Source: Fluviicola sp. (lineage in GTDB: Bacteria > Bacteroidota > Bacteroidia > Flavobacteriales_D > Crocinitomicaceae). Taken from it: a stretch of DNA of 64,000 nt. Below are positions 26,111 to 34,737 of this stretch, piece by piece. Position numbers and translations under genes: made by a program. The stretch is taken from NCBI RefSeq assembly GCF_039596395.1, contig NZ_JBCNJT010000001.1, forward strand, positions 965,315-1,029,314, given 5' to 3'. How positions within the stretch are numbered: position 1 is the stretch's first letter; every line of letters begins with the position of its first letter. Under the pieces are notes generated by a model. The model was not told where the DNA came from and did not search any database. It was given only the letters and a program-made list of their open reading frames with translations.

Positions 26111-27166
26111 ATGTCAACAACGTATTTAGTTCGTGAAAGCGAACAGGCTTTGCAGCCAATCCAGCATATCTATTCTTCAAACGCCGCATTCTTTTTGGAA
26201 TCCGGAAAGAAATTATCGAACCTTTCGCTGGCTTACCAAACCTGGGGAACACTGAATGAAGACCGTTCGAATGTGGTTTGGGTGTGTCATGCACTCACGG
26301 GGAATCACCGGGTACAGGAATGGTGGGGCGATTTATTCGGAACGGGAAAATGTTTTGATCCGGAAGACTATTTCATTGTAGCCGTAAATGTTCCCGGAAG
26401 TGCTTATGGTTCTACCGGGCCTTTGAGCGAAGAGCTTCCCGAAGAGGAAAAATTCGATGCATTTCCCGTACTGACTATCCGTGATATGGCAGCAGCATTG
26501 GAATTGGTTCGCAAAGAATTAACGATCGAACGGATCCATGTGTTGATCGGGGCATCTTTAGGCGGACAGCAACTATTGGAATGGTCATTAATCATCCCGG
26601 ATAAAATAGAGCACATTATTCCCATTGCAACCAACCTGAAACATTCACCCTTTGGAATTGCTTTCAACGAAGCACAGCGCATGGCAATCCAGGCCGATCA
26701 GACATTTTATTCGAAAAAACACGATGGAGGAGAGGAAGGCCTGAAAGCTGCGCGCGCAATCGGGATGTTGAGTTACCGCACTTACGAAGGTTACCGGATT
26801 ACTCAAAGCGAAGAAGACCATTCCGGGTTTGACGGTTTCAAAGCAAGTTCCTACCAGCAATACCAGGGAGAAAAGCTGGCAAAACGCTTCAATGCATTCA
26901 GTTACTGGTATTTATCCAAAGCAATGGATTCACACAATGTGTTCCGGAACCGGGATGAAAACGTGTTGGAACGATGTCGCATGCCTGCTTTGGTGATCGG
27001 TATTGATTCGGATCTTTTATTCCCGGTCGCAGAGCAGGAAGAACTCGCAAATCAGTTACAAAATGCCAGGCTGGTCCGCTTACAATCAGACTTTGGCCAC
27101 GACGGATTTCTGGTAGAAACGGAAACCTTAACGAACCACATTAAACAATTTTTAAAGATTAACTAA
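26111..27166 (+). CDS. metX: Homoserine O-acetyltransferase
   Basis: 351 residues, alpha/beta-hydrolase fold. It acetylates L-homoserine with acetyl-CoA, the first committed step to methionine. The oxyanion region reads VWVCHALTGNHR, the substrate loop VNVPGSAYGSTGP, the nucleophile Ser is in LIGASLGGQQLLEW near residue 148, the acid Asp in IGIDSDLLFP near 300, and the His in FGHDGFLVE near 333. That is the complete triad. First gene of a four-gene operon; hom follows after one base. Its leader contains the SAM riboswitch and the polycysteine frame. MetX and serine acetyltransferase share the fold, but the acceptor motif and the neighbours fix the assignment. Confidence 0.95.
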   Translation: MSTTYLVRESEQALQPIQHIYSSNAAFFLESGKKLSNLSLAYQTWGTLNEDRSNVVWVCHALTGNHRVQEWWGDLFGTGKCFDPEDYFIVAVNVPGSAYGSTGPLSEELPEEEKFDAFPVLTIRDMAAALELVRKELTIERIHVLIGASLGGQQLLEWSLIIPDKIEHIIPIATNLKHSPFGIAFNEAQRMAIQADQTFYSKKHDGGEEGLKAARAIGMLSYRTYEGYRITQSEEDHSGFDGFKASSYQQYQGEKLAKRFNAFSYWYLSKAMDSHNVFRNRDENVLERCRMPALVIGIDSDLLFPVAEQEELANQLQNARLVRLQSDFGHDGFLVETETLTNHIKQFLKIN

Positions 27167-27167
27167 G

Positions 27168-28415
27168 ATGAAAAAACAACTCACAATAGGATTATTCGGT
27201 TTCGGATGTGTAGGAACCGGATTATACGAAGTATTGAACAAAACCACTCTTTTACAGGCTTCGATCAAACACATCGTAATTAAGGATTTAAGCAAGAAAC
27301 GCATCATTGATCCGGGTTATTTCAGTACGGATGCAGACCGCATTCTGAACGACGAAGAAATCAATGTAGTGGTGGAATTGATCAACGATTACGAAGCCGC
27401 ATACGAGATCGTGACGCGTGCATTGAAATCCGGGAAACACGTGGTTTCAGCGAATAAAAAACTGATCGCTTATTACCTGGACGAATTGGTTTCACTGGCG
27501 AAAGAGAACAACGTTTCCTTCCTGTATGAAGCATCTGTAGGCGGTTCCATTCCGATTATCCGTAACCTGGAGGAATATTACAACAACGATTCACTTTCCA
27601 ATATCAACGGAATTGTAAATGGGACCACGAATTATATTCTCACGAAAACAAGCGAAGGAGAATCTTTTGATGGAGCGCTTAAAAATGCACAGGACCTGGG
27701 CTTTGCCGAATTGGATCCGACTTCGGATGTGGATGGATTCGATGCCAAATACAAATTAGTGTTACTGTTGAAACATGCCTTCGGATTTACTGCGAAACAG
27801 GAGGCCGTTTGGAATTATGGAATCCGTCACCTGAAAGATTGGGATGCGACTTATGCCCGTGAAAAAGGATTGAAAATCAAGTTGCTGGCGTTCGGAACGC
27901 GAATCAATAACCAGGTAATCGGTTTTGTGGCTCCGCACCTGATTCCGAACAATCATTTTGCATTCAATGTAGAAAATGAGTTCAATGCGGTAGTAGTGGA
28001 AGCGTTATTTTCCGATAAACAGTTATTCCTTGGAAAAGGTGCGGGAAGCCACCCGACAGCGAGTGCGGTACTTTCGGATATTTCCGCATTGCAGTTTGAT
28101 TATGCCTACGAGTACAAAAAATCCAAAACGGAAGAAATCCTGCATTTCGAGCACGATTTTTCCCTGAAAGTCTATTTGAGTGCTACAACCCAGGAAAAAC
28201 TGGACCAAGTGGAGTTTGTTGAGACACTGGAAACCTATTCAGGACAATCTCACAGTTACAAGATCGGAAGAGTGACGTACGAAGAATTACAAAAACAAAA
28301 CTGGAACGATGCTTCCGATTATTTCCTGGCGGTCATTCCAGATAGTGTTGAGTTGAACAATGGAGCCATACTTTCCGCATCGGAATCCACCCGATTAATC
28401 GAAGAATTGTCATGA
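27168..28415 (+). CDS. hom: Homoserine dehydrogenase
   Basis: 415 residues. It reduces aspartate semialdehyde to homoserine with NAD(P)H. The Rossmann motif GLFGFGCVGTGLYEVL is at the N-terminus. VVSANKKLIA, LYEASVGGSIPIIRNL and GIVNGTTNYILT are the family signatures, with the catalytic Lys/Asp region in AELDPTSDVDGFDAKYKLVLL. The C-terminal about 90 residues may be a degenerate ACT-like domain. It is not fused to aspartokinase. One base separates it from metX, and its stop overlaps the OsmC-family start by 4 bases, so translation is coupled. It supplies the MetX substrate within the same SAM-regulated unit. Confidence 0.95.
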   Translation: MKKQLTIGLFGFGCVGTGLYEVLNKTTLLQASIKHIVIKDLSKKRIIDPGYFSTDADRILNDEEINVVVELINDYEAAYEIVTRALKSGKHVVSANKKLIAYYLDELVSLAKENNVSFLYEASVGGSIPIIRNLEEYYNNDSLSNINGIVNGTTNYILTKTSEGESFDGALKNAQDLGFAELDPTSDVDGFDAKYKLVLLLKHAFGFTAKQEAVWNYGIRHLKDWDATYAREKGLKIKLLAFGTRINNQVIGFVAPHLIPNNHFAFNVENEFNAVVVEALFSDKQLFLGKGAGSHPTASAVLSDISALQFDYAYEYKKSKTEEILHFEHDFSLKVYLSATTQEKLDQVEFVETLETYSGQSHSYKIGRVTYEELQKQNWNDASDYFLAVIPDSVELNNGAILSASESTRLIEELS

Positions 28416-28825
28416 AATTAGCATTGAAACTGGTAGAAGCTCCTTTCGTTTTGGAAGCGAGCAATGAATCGGGAGCTTCCCTGAAAATGGATGCAACGGA
28501 GAAAATCGGAGGACAAAACAAGGGAATGCGACCGATGGAAGTACTTGCAAGTTCGCTGGCAGGTTGCATGTCGATAGATGTGTTGCTGATTCTTCAAAAA
28601 CAGCGTCAGGAAGTTTCTTTTTACGAAGTGAACATTGATGCTAACCGTAAAGATGCTGTTCCGGCGGCATTTGAGACCATTCACCTGGTATTTGCATTCA
28701 ACAAGGAAGTAGATCTTGAAAAAGCGGCAGCCGCAGTAAAACTAAGCCATGAAAAATATTGCTCGGTTTCTGCATCCCTGCGCCCGGAAATAAGTATTCA
28801 AACAGAAGTCAGACATCAATCATGA
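28412..28825 (+). CDS. OsmC-family peroxiredoxin-like protein
   Basis: 137 residues, OsmC/Ohr fold. The two reactive cysteines of the family are present, in SSLAGCMSIDVLLIL and EKYCSVSASL. Such proteins reduce organic hydroperoxides in the cytosol. It is embedded in the methionine operon, overlapping hom by 4 bases and the trans-sulfuration gene by 4 bases. That tight placement suggests a role connected to thiol or sulfide chemistry rather than osmotic stress; this is inference. OsmC proteins are commonly located in sulfur operons of Bacteroidota in my experience. Confidence 0.9.
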   Translation: MKLALKLVEAPFVLEASNESGASLKMDATEKIGGQNKGMRPMEVLASSLAGCMSIDVLLILQKQRQEVSFYEVNIDANRKDAVPAAFETIHLVFAFNKEVDLEKAAAAVKLSHEKYCSVSASLRPEISIQTEVRHQS

Positions 28826-29991
28826 ATCATTACAGAAACGAAACTTTAGCGATCCGCATTCAGAATGAGCGTTCGCAGGAAGCAGAACACAGTGTTCCTT
28901 TATACCTCACATCCAGTTATGTGTTTGACGATGCGGAGCAGATGCGTGCAGCCTTTTCCGATGAAATCGAAGCCAATATTTATTCCCGGTATTCCAATCC
29001 GAATGTGGATGAATTACTGGAAAAAGTAGCGCGTTTGGAAGCCGGAGAAGCAGCCTGGGCAACAGCTACGGGAATGGCAGCAGTGTTTACCACTTTTGCG
29101 GCTTTGCTTCAGAGTGGCGATCACATTGTTTCTTCCAAGTCGGTTTTCGGGTCTACGCACCAGTTATTCGTGAATATTCTTCCGAAATGGGGAATTACAA
29201 CCACTTATGTCGATGCAATCGATTACGAGGGCTACGAAAAAGCCATTCAGCCGGAAACGAAAATCGTTTACATTGAAACACCTTCCAATCCGGGTTTGGA
29301 CATTATTGACATCCAAAAACTGGCAGCAATCTGCAAAGCGAAAAAGGTATTGCTGGTGGTCGACAATTGTTTCGCTACGCCGGTTTTACAGCAACCGTTA
29401 AAGCTCGGCGCGGATATTGTCATTCATTCCGCAACGAAATACATGGACGGGCAAGGCCGTGTGCTGGGAGGACTGATCGTTTCGACCAAAGAAATCATAA
29501 CCCAAATTCAGGGATTTGCGCGTCACAGTGGGCCGGCATTATCACCGTTCAATGCGTGGGTGCTTTCCAAATCACTGGAAACCCTGCATCTGAGAATGGA
29601 AAAACATTGTGCTCAGGCTTATGAAATTGCGAAGCGCCTGGAATCAAACAAGCAGGTTGCGTGGGTGAAATATCCGTTCCTGGATTCGCATCCGCAGCGT
29701 GATACCGCAAAAAGCCAGATGCAATATGGTGGTGGAATTGTCACTTTCCAGGTCAAAGGAGGATTGGAAGCCGGAAGAAAATTCCTGGACCGCCTGAATT
29801 TGTTCTCGCTGACTCCAAACCTGGGCGACAGCCGAAGTATTGCCACACATCCGGCATCGACCACCCACAGCAAGTTGAAACCGGAAGAACGCGAAGCAGT
29901 GGGCATTTCCGACGGATTGGTGCGCTTGAGCATCGGTTTGGAACACCTGGAGGATATTTGGGAAGATATTGAACAGGCGTTGAATAATTGA
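28822..29991 (+). CDS. metZ: O-succinyl/acetylhomoserine sulfhydrylase (PLP, Cys/Met metabolism family)
   Basis: 389 residues from ATG 28822, which overlaps the OsmC stop (ATGA). The PLP Cys/Met family motifs are SRYSNPNVDELLEKVARLE, ATGMAAVFTTFAALLQSGD and the PLP lysine in HSATKYMDGQGRVLGG near residue 206. The GQGR after the lysine is typical of MetZ-type sulfhydrylases that use sulfide directly to make homocysteine, rather than cystathionine gamma-synthase. With MetX in the operon the likely substrate is O-acetylhomoserine. The longer frame to 28759 would overlap OsmC deeply and is rejected. The gene ends 2 bases before a terminator palindrome. Confidence 0.9.
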   Translation: MNHYRNETLAIRIQNERSQEAEHSVPLYLTSSYVFDDAEQMRAAFSDEIEANIYSRYSNPNVDELLEKVARLEAGEAAWATATGMAAVFTTFAALLQSGDHIVSSKSVFGSTHQLFVNILPKWGITTTYVDAIDYEGYEKAIQPETKIVYIETPSNPGLDIIDIQKLAAICKAKKVLLVVDNCFATPVLQQPLKLGADIVIHSATKYMDGQGRVLGGLIVSTKEIITQIQGFARHSGPALSPFNAWVLSKSLETLHLRMEKHCAQAYEIAKRLESNKQVAWVKYPFLDSHPQRDTAKSQMQYGGGIVTFQVKGGLEAGRKFLDRLNLFSLTPNLGDSRSIATHPASTTHSKLKPEEREAVGISDGLVRLSIGLEHLEDIWEDIEQALNN

Positions 29992-29992
29992 A

Positions 29993-30030
29993 AAACAGTA
30001 GGGACGCGACGCATCGCGTCCCTACTGTTT
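29993..30030 (+). repeat. 34-bp hairpin palindrome, dispersed family member 3; terminator of the met operon
   Basis: Arms 29993-30009 and 30014-30030 are perfectly complementary over 17 bp around CGCA. Ends AAACAG/CTGTTT, core TAGGGACGCGA. It starts 2 bases after the metZ stop and is followed by a short T-run, so it ends the operon. Confidence 0.9.
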
Positions 30031-30049
30031 GCACCGTCCATACATTTTT

Positions 30050-30057
30050 TAATTTTG
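30050..30057 (+). promoter_or_regulatory. -7 box abutting the GNAT start
   Basis: TAATTTTG ends 4 bases before the ATG at 30062, predicting a leaderless or nearly leaderless transcript. Confidence 0.55.
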
Positions 30058-30061
30058 CAGC

Positions 30062-30523
30062 ATGCAAATTGAAATCATCCCGTATTCCCCGGAACTGAAA
30101 GAATACATCAAAGTCCTGAATTACGAATGGCTGGAGGAATATTTTCACGTCGAAGAAGGAGATCGGATTTCGCTTTCCAATCCGCAGGAACAGATCATCG
30201 ATAAAGGCGGATTGATCTTCTTTGCAAAATACGGAAATGAAATAGTGGGTACCGCATCGCTTCTGAAGAAAACCGATTCCATTTTTGAATTGGGTAAAAT
30301 GGCCGTTTCCAAAAATGTCCGCGGATTGGGAATCGGGAAGGTATTGATGGAACACTGCCTGAAAGTTGCCCGGGAACGGAACATTGAAAAATTGATCCTG
30401 TATTCCAATACCATTCTGACGCCCGCCATTCAGCTGTACCGCCAATACGGTTTCGAAGAAATCGAGCTGGAACAGGGAGTGTATGAGCGTGGAAATATCA
30501 AAATGGAAAAGAAGCTTTTTTAA
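30062..30523 (+). CDS. GNAT-family N-acetyltransferase
   Basis: 153 residues. The N-terminal helix-strand IEIIPYSPELKEYIKVLNYEWLEEYF is typical of the family. The core strand GNEIVGTASLLKK is followed by ELGKMAVSKNVRGLGIGKVLMEHCL, where RGLGIG is the acetyl-CoA loop, and then LYSNTILTPAIQLYRQYGFEEIEL (motif B). The substrate is unknown. It has its own promoter box only 4 bases ahead and lies just after the met operon terminator. A divergent link to the AraC gene downstream (56 bases on, same strand) is not obvious. Confidence 0.87.
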   Translation: MQIEIIPYSPELKEYIKVLNYEWLEEYFHVEEGDRISLSNPQEQIIDKGGLIFFAKYGNEIVGTASLLKKTDSIFELGKMAVSKNVRGLGIGKVLMEHCLKVARERNIEKLILYSNTILTPAIQLYRQYGFEEIELEQGVYERGNIKMEKKLF

Positions 30524-30579
30524 CGGTCATATACGGATGTGAGAATGGCAGTTAAAACGCAAAAAGCTAATTTTAGCCC

Positions 30580-31371
30580 ATGGAGCGTTTTGTAACAGTT
30601 AAACCGAAGAACGAACTAATTGCAACATACATTTCCTACTATTATTTTCATGAAGCAGATGAAGCGGACCCGAATCGCGGTTTTGTCTTTTATCCGCATT
30701 TTAAACACGGTTTCACGGCTTACAAAACCGAAAACTCCATCATTACCCGGTATACGATGAATTACGACCGGCAAATCCGCGTCGAACTGCCTGAACCTTT
30801 TCAGAAACTGGGTGTGGCATTCCATCCTTTGGGAATCAATCATTTTATTTCGGAACCGGTACAAAAGCTGCATCATAAGGAAACGCTGGAATTCTCCCAC
30901 TGGAACCCCGATATTTACCCGGAACTGGATGAGATATTCCAGGCAGGTAATCCGGAACAAAAAAGAGATTTACTGGACCAATTGTTTGAAAAACGTTTCC
31001 GGATAAATCCCGATCTGAACATTACACAGCAGGCAATCGGGCATATTTTCAGCAGTTTTGGCACGATTCAGGTCGATGAATTGGCTGAAAAGATCGGTGT
31101 GAACCGCAAAACCTTGCTTCGCCATTTCCGCAAACACCTCGATTGTTCGATCGAAGAATATAAAAAAGTGGTCAAGTTCCGAACCAGTATCCAGGCAGCC
31201 ATCAATATGGGAATGAAAAACCTGACAGAGGTTTCCCTTTACAGTTTGTATTACGATCAGTCGGACTTTACGAACCGGTTCAAAGAACTGACCGGACAAA
31301 CTCCCGGAAACTTTTTCAGTTCCGTTCAAAAAATGGGCGAAGAAGACATTTTTTGGAAATTTGACGGGTGA
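30580..31371 (+). CDS. AraC-family transcriptional regulator
   Basis: 263 residues. The N-terminal domain (1-140) is a DUF6597-like sensor region: RFVTVKPKNELIATYISYYYF, FYPHFKHGFTAY, GVAFHPLGINHFI. The C-terminal AraC domain has two helix-turn-helix motifs, IQVDELAEKIGVNRKTLLRHF and LTEVSLYSLYYDQSDFTNRFKELTGQTPGNFF, with the family signature at the end. The ligand is unknown. A TAATTTTA box (30568-30575) stands 4 bases before the ATG. The target could be the DUF6624 gene that follows after 72 bases, but no operator is recognisable. Confidence 0.88.
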   Translation: MERFVTVKPKNELIATYISYYYFHEADEADPNRGFVFYPHFKHGFTAYKTENSIITRYTMNYDRQIRVELPEPFQKLGVAFHPLGINHFISEPVQKLHHKETLEFSHWNPDIYPELDEIFQAGNPEQKRDLLDQLFEKRFRINPDLNITQQAIGHIFSSFGTIQVDELAEKIGVNRKTLLRHFRKHLDCSIEEYKKVVKFRTSIQAAINMGMKNLTEVSLYSLYYDQSDFTNRFKELTGQTPGNFFSSVQKMGEEDIFWKFDG

Positions 31372-31407
31372 GTCCCAATTCTACAAGTATTTGGCTTGTT
31401 AAGGAAC

Positions 31408-31415
31408 TACTTTTG
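31408..31415 (+). promoter_or_regulatory. -7 box of the DUF6624 protein gene
   Basis: TACTTTTG lies 28 bases upstream of the ATG at 31444 and downstream of a TTG start in the same frame, which it therefore rules out. Confidence 0.5.
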
Positions 31416-31443
31416 TCCCATAACAAAGCCCAATAATTATCAA

Positions 31444-32442
31444 ATGATCAGAACCACATTTATATTCAGTTTATTAGTGAGTTGTTTTTTCTGGGTGCGA
31501 AACGCCAATGCACAGCAGAAACAACTTTACGATTCGCTGGTAACTCAGGCATTTGGTTTTTATGAAATTAAAGAGTACAAGGCTTCCGCAGAAAAGTATG
31601 CGGAAGCTTTTGTTGCTTTTGGCGGAAAAGGGCATACCGGAGATCGCTACAATGCGGCCTGCTCGTGGGCATTAGCGGGTAATCCGGATTCTGCTTTCGT
31701 GCAGTTGTTTAAGATCACGCAAAACGGAAGTTACACCAACCTGGAACACATTACTTCCGATACCGATCTGAATTCCCTGCACCAGGATAAGCGCTGGAAG
31801 AAAATCATCAGCCAGGTTCAAAAAAACAAAGAAAAAGCCGAAGCAAATTTCGATAAGCCATTGGTTGCTAAGTTGAATAAGATTTATGAAGATGACCAAT
31901 CGCATCGGATGCAAATTAACGCTATCCAGGAAAAATACGGTTGGGAATCCACGCAAATGGATTCTATCTGGGAAGTGATCAGCCTGAAAGACTCCCTCAA
32001 TCTGATAGAAGTCAAAAAGATTTTGGACACACGAGGCTGGCTTGGTGCCGACATTGTGGGCGGAAAAGGAAATTCTACCCTGTTCCTGGTGATCCAGCAT
32101 GCTGATCAGAAAACACAGGAACAGTATTTGCCGATGATGCGTGAAGCAGTTGCAAAAGGAAACGCAGCTGCTTCCAGTCTGGCTTTATTGGAAGACCGTG
32201 TAGCTTTGGGGCAGGGAAAAAAACAGATTTACGGAAGCCAGATCGGGATGTTCCGGGAAAGCGGTGAGAATTATGTACTTCCGCTGGAAGATCCGGACAA
32301 TGTTGACAAACGCCGGGCAAGTGTGGGCCTTGGAAAACTCCAGGATTACGTCAATTACTGGGGAATGACCTGGAACGTGGAAGAATACAAGAAGAACCTT
32401 CCTCGCTATGAAGAAGAACAAAGGAAATACCACCGGGATTAA
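31444..32442 (+). CDS. Secreted DUF6624-containing protein with TPR-like N-terminus
   Basis: 332 residues. ATG 31444 gives a signal peptide IRTTFIFSLLVSCFFWVRNANAQ. The N-terminal part resembles TPR units (YEIKEYKASAEKYAEAF; RYNAACSWALAGNPDSAFVQLF; LNSLHQDKRWKKI). The C-terminal half matches the DUF6624 pattern: LNLIEVKKILDTRGWLG, GNSTLFLVIQHADQKTQEQYLP, ALLEDRVALGQGKKQIYGSQIG, LPLEDPDNVDKRRASVGL. The function is unknown. It follows the AraC regulator and precedes a beta-lactamase-like gene that has its own promoter. Confidence 0.8.
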   Translation: MIRTTFIFSLLVSCFFWVRNANAQQKQLYDSLVTQAFGFYEIKEYKASAEKYAEAFVAFGGKGHTGDRYNAACSWALAGNPDSAFVQLFKITQNGSYTNLEHITSDTDLNSLHQDKRWKKIISQVQKNKEKAEANFDKPLVAKLNKIYEDDQSHRMQINAIQEKYGWESTQMDSIWEVISLKDSLNLIEVKKILDTRGWLGADIVGGKGNSTLFLVIQHADQKTQEQYLPMMREAVAKGNAAASSLALLEDRVALGQGKKQIYGSQIGMFRESGENYVLPLEDPDNVDKRRASVGLGKLQDYVNYWGMTWNVEEYKKNLPRYEEEQRKYHRD

Positions 32443-32483
32443 ATTGTTTCAGGAGAATTATTGTGAATTAAAATGATTGGATA

Positions 32484-32513
32484 TTGTTTCGTACGAAATG
32501 TTTCGTACCTTTG
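32484..32513 (+). promoter_or_regulatory. Promoter with palindromic operator-like site ahead of the serine hydrolase
   Basis: TTG (32484-32486), a 19-base spacer and TACCTTTG (32506-32513) form a full promoter. Between them lies the 12-base palindrome TTTCGTACGAAA (32488-32499), and a second half-site TTTCGTAC (32501-32508) overlaps the -7 box. A repressor bound here would block polymerase. The repressor is not encoded next door and is unknown. Confidence 0.65.
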
Positions 32514-32534
32514 AAAAATCGATTTCAAAACAAT

Positions 32535-33950
32535 ATGAACATTCAAACCATTTTAACAGCTGCGTTTCTCGCTACAAGCCTTTTATCTTTCGGACAAAAA
32601 TCACGCACGGAAAAACGATTGGATTCGTTATTCACTGCTCTGGCAGCGCAAAATCAATTCAGCGGAAGTGTATTGATAGCTGAAAAAGGAAAGGTCATTT
32701 ACAAAGGAGGAAAAGGATATAGCAATGAGCTTTCACAAGAATGGAATAACGCTCAGACTATTTTCGAACTGGCCTCCTGCAGCAAGCAGTTTACAGGTGT
32801 TTCGATTGCATTGCTTCACAGAGATAAAAAGCTGGATTATACAGACGATATTACGAAGTATCTTCCGGAATTGAGCAGCTTTAAAGGAGTCAGCATTTAT
32901 GATTTGCTGCATCACACGAGCGGCATCCCTGAATTCCTGTTCGGAAACTTTACCAACAATTGGAAGAATGAACGCATAGCAACCCCGCAGGATGTGGTGG
33001 CTTATTATGCAGAACGAAAAGATACACTGGAGTTTCCACCGCATTCACAGGAAAGATATACCAACACGAATTATGTGCTTTTAGCGGTAATCATCGAACG
33101 GGTTTCCGGACAAAAGCTGGATACGTACCTGGCTGAAAAGATCTTCCGTCCGTTGAAAATGGACCGCACCTTTATTTATTGCAGAAGGGAAGCTCCGCGC
33201 AAACTGAAAAATTATGCTTTCGGCTACGAATGGATTAAAAATTCTTTTGAAAAAGCAACACCGGACGATCCACGGATTGGAAAAATGGCATTTCGTTACA
33301 TGGACGGTATTTATGGTGCTGCAAAGGTGAATTCTACCGTGGAAGATCTGTATAAATGGATGAATGCCATTAAAAATAACCAATTACTTACGGCACAGGA
33401 GTTTGAAGAGGTGATGGCAATTACGAAAACTTCAGCGAATAAAGAAGTGAAGTACGGTTTTGGTTTTGATGTGCGAAAAGGAAGCAATTCGATCTCTTAC
33501 GGGCATACGGGAAGCTGGGACGGGTACATTACCCTAATGCATTACAGTTCCGGGAATGACCGCACAATTATTATCCTGAACAACTTCAAAAACGGTACTT
33601 GCCCGTATGAAACAATCACGGAGATCCTGGATCGAAAACCGGCTTCCAATGAGTTCGTGAAGAAGGTCAATCAGAAAGAAGAAGTTCTCAGGCAGTATGT
33701 GGGTGAATATGCAAACCCGGAAAACCCGGATGAAAAGCATCTGATTACTTATCTCGACGGCCATTTGGTATATAATACGAATAAATCGGGTTGGGATATG
33801 CGTTTTTTCCCATCTTCCGCCACGGTTTTTCAGGCTATTCGCCAGGGAGGCACTAACGGTGTAATGGAATTCAAACCTCAGGAAGACGGAAGCATGCAGC
33901 TTGAAATGTCGATGTACGGACAGGTGATAGGTAGTGGAGTGAGAAAGTAA
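32535..33950 (+). CDS. Class C beta-lactamase-like serine hydrolase
   Basis: 471 residues starting at ATG 32535, with signal peptide NIQTILTAAFLATSLLSFG. The catalytic SxxK is in ELASCSKQFTGVSIAL near residue 78. The second motif YxN is in ERYTNTNYVLLAVIIERVSG, and the third is the HTG in YGHTGSWDGY near 330. This is the serine beta-lactamase / D-Ala-D-Ala carboxypeptidase / esterase superfamily; family members of this kind are more often peptidases or esterases than resistance enzymes, and sequence alone does not decide. A C-terminal domain of about 100 residues (QYVGEYANPE...) is the lipocalin-like DUF3471-type tail. It is controlled by a promoter with a palindromic site. Confidence 0.9.
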   Translation: MNIQTILTAAFLATSLLSFGQKSRTEKRLDSLFTALAAQNQFSGSVLIAEKGKVIYKGGKGYSNELSQEWNNAQTIFELASCSKQFTGVSIALLHRDKKLDYTDDITKYLPELSSFKGVSIYDLLHHTSGIPEFLFGNFTNNWKNERIATPQDVVAYYAERKDTLEFPPHSQERYTNTNYVLLAVIIERVSGQKLDTYLAEKIFRPLKMDRTFIYCRREAPRKLKNYAFGYEWIKNSFEKATPDDPRIGKMAFRYMDGIYGAAKVNSTVEDLYKWMNAIKNNQLLTAQEFEEVMAITKTSANKEVKYGFGFDVRKGSNSISYGHTGSWDGYITLMHYSSGNDRTIIILNNFKNGTCPYETITEILDRKPASNEFVKKVNQKEEVLRQYVGEYANPENPDEKHLITYLDGHLVYNTNKSGWDMRFFPSSATVFQAIRQGGTNGVMEFKPQEDGSMQLEMSMYGQVIGSGVRK

Positions 33951-33966
33951 GCATTGGATTTTATAA

Positions 33967-34090
33967 GAATTGCGAATTGCGAATTGCGAATTTTTAAGAT
34001 TAACAGATTCATGCAGCTATTCAGCGGTTTAAAATTAGTTCAGATCTTTAAATGACTTATTTTAACCATCATTCGCAATTCGTAATTCGG
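33967..34090. repeat. AATTGCG direct repeats and inverted partner
   Basis: GAATTGCGAATTGCGAATT at about 33967-33986 (three copies of a 7-base word) and ATTCGCAATTCGTAATTCG at 34070-34089 are inverted relative to each other, about 80 bases apart. They could fold into a large imperfect hairpin between the two co-directional genes. Relatives of these words appear at about 49800-49825 and 56275-56290. Confidence 0.6.
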
Positions 34091-34107
34091 GATTTGTAAT
34101 TAAGAGT

Positions 34108-34115
34108 TATCTTTG
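34108..34115 (+). promoter_or_regulatory. -7 box of the first FKBP gene
   Basis: TATCTTTG lies 15 bases before the ATG at 34131 and overlaps a TTG start of the same frame. Confidence 0.5.
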
Positions 34116-34130
34116 TCCCAAATTAAAACT

Positions 34131-34736
34131 ATGTCACAAGATATTCAGGCAGTTAGCTACTGCATCGGTCTAAGCGTTGCAGACAGTTTGATGCAGCAGG
34201 ATTTAGGAGGAATTGATCCTTCAGTAATGGCGGAAGCAATTTCGGATGTTTTCAACGGGAAAACAATGAAATACTCACCGGACCAGGCGAATGAAATTAT
34301 CCAGAAATACATTCAGGAAATTACCACTTCAAAATTTGAAGTGTTCAAGAACGAAGGAGAAGCATTCCTGGCTGAAAATGCGAAGAAAGAGGGAGTTACA
34401 ACAACTGCTTCCGGTTTGCAGTACGAGGTGGTTGAATTGGGTAACGGACCGAAACCGACGAGTACGGATACGGTAAATGTTCATTACCACGGAACGCTGA
34501 TTGATGGAACGGTTTTCGACAGTTCGGTGACAAGAGGAATTCCGGCAACTTTCGGAGTGCACCAGGTTATTAAAGGCTGGACAGAAGCATTACAGTTAAT
34601 GCCTGTAGGTTCGAAGTACCGTTTGTACATTCCGCAGGATTTGGCTTACGGAGCACATCCGCATCCGGGTGGAGCGATCAAACCGTTCATGGCCCTTATT
34701 TTTGACGTTGAATTATTAGGAATTGAAAACAATTAA
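34131..34736 (+). CDS. FKBP-type peptidyl-prolyl isomerase, FklB/Mip-like
   Basis: 201 residues from ATG 34131. The N-terminal dimerisation helix domain (AVSYCIGLSVADSLMQQDL ... PDQANEIIQKYIQE) is followed by the FKBP domain: TTASGLQYEVVELG, VNVHYHGTLIDGTVFDSS, VIKGWTEALQLMPVGSKYRLYIP, LAYGAHP, LIFDVELLGI. No signal peptide, so probably cytosolic. It catalyses cis-trans isomerisation of prolyl bonds and may act as a chaperone. The next gene, after one base, is a lipoprotein of the same family. Confidence 0.93.
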   Translation: MSQDIQAVSYCIGLSVADSLMQQDLGGIDPSVMAEAISDVFNGKTMKYSPDQANEIIQKYIQEITTSKFEVFKNEGEAFLAENAKKEGVTTTASGLQYEVVELGNGPKPTSTDTVNVHYHGTLIDGTVFDSSVTRGIPATFGVHQVIKGWTEALQLMPVGSKYRLYIPQDLAYGAHPHPGGAIKPFMALIFDVELLGIENN

Positions 34737-34737
34737 G

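Noticed and set aside
29753-30445. 230-codon minus-strand frame
   Set aside because: Runs through the metZ terminator and GNAT gene; an antisense shadow.
32535-33950. Antibiotic-resistance beta-lactamase
   Set aside because: SxxK, YxN and HTG are present, but the C-terminal extra domain and general context fit esterases or peptidases; resistance cannot be claimed.
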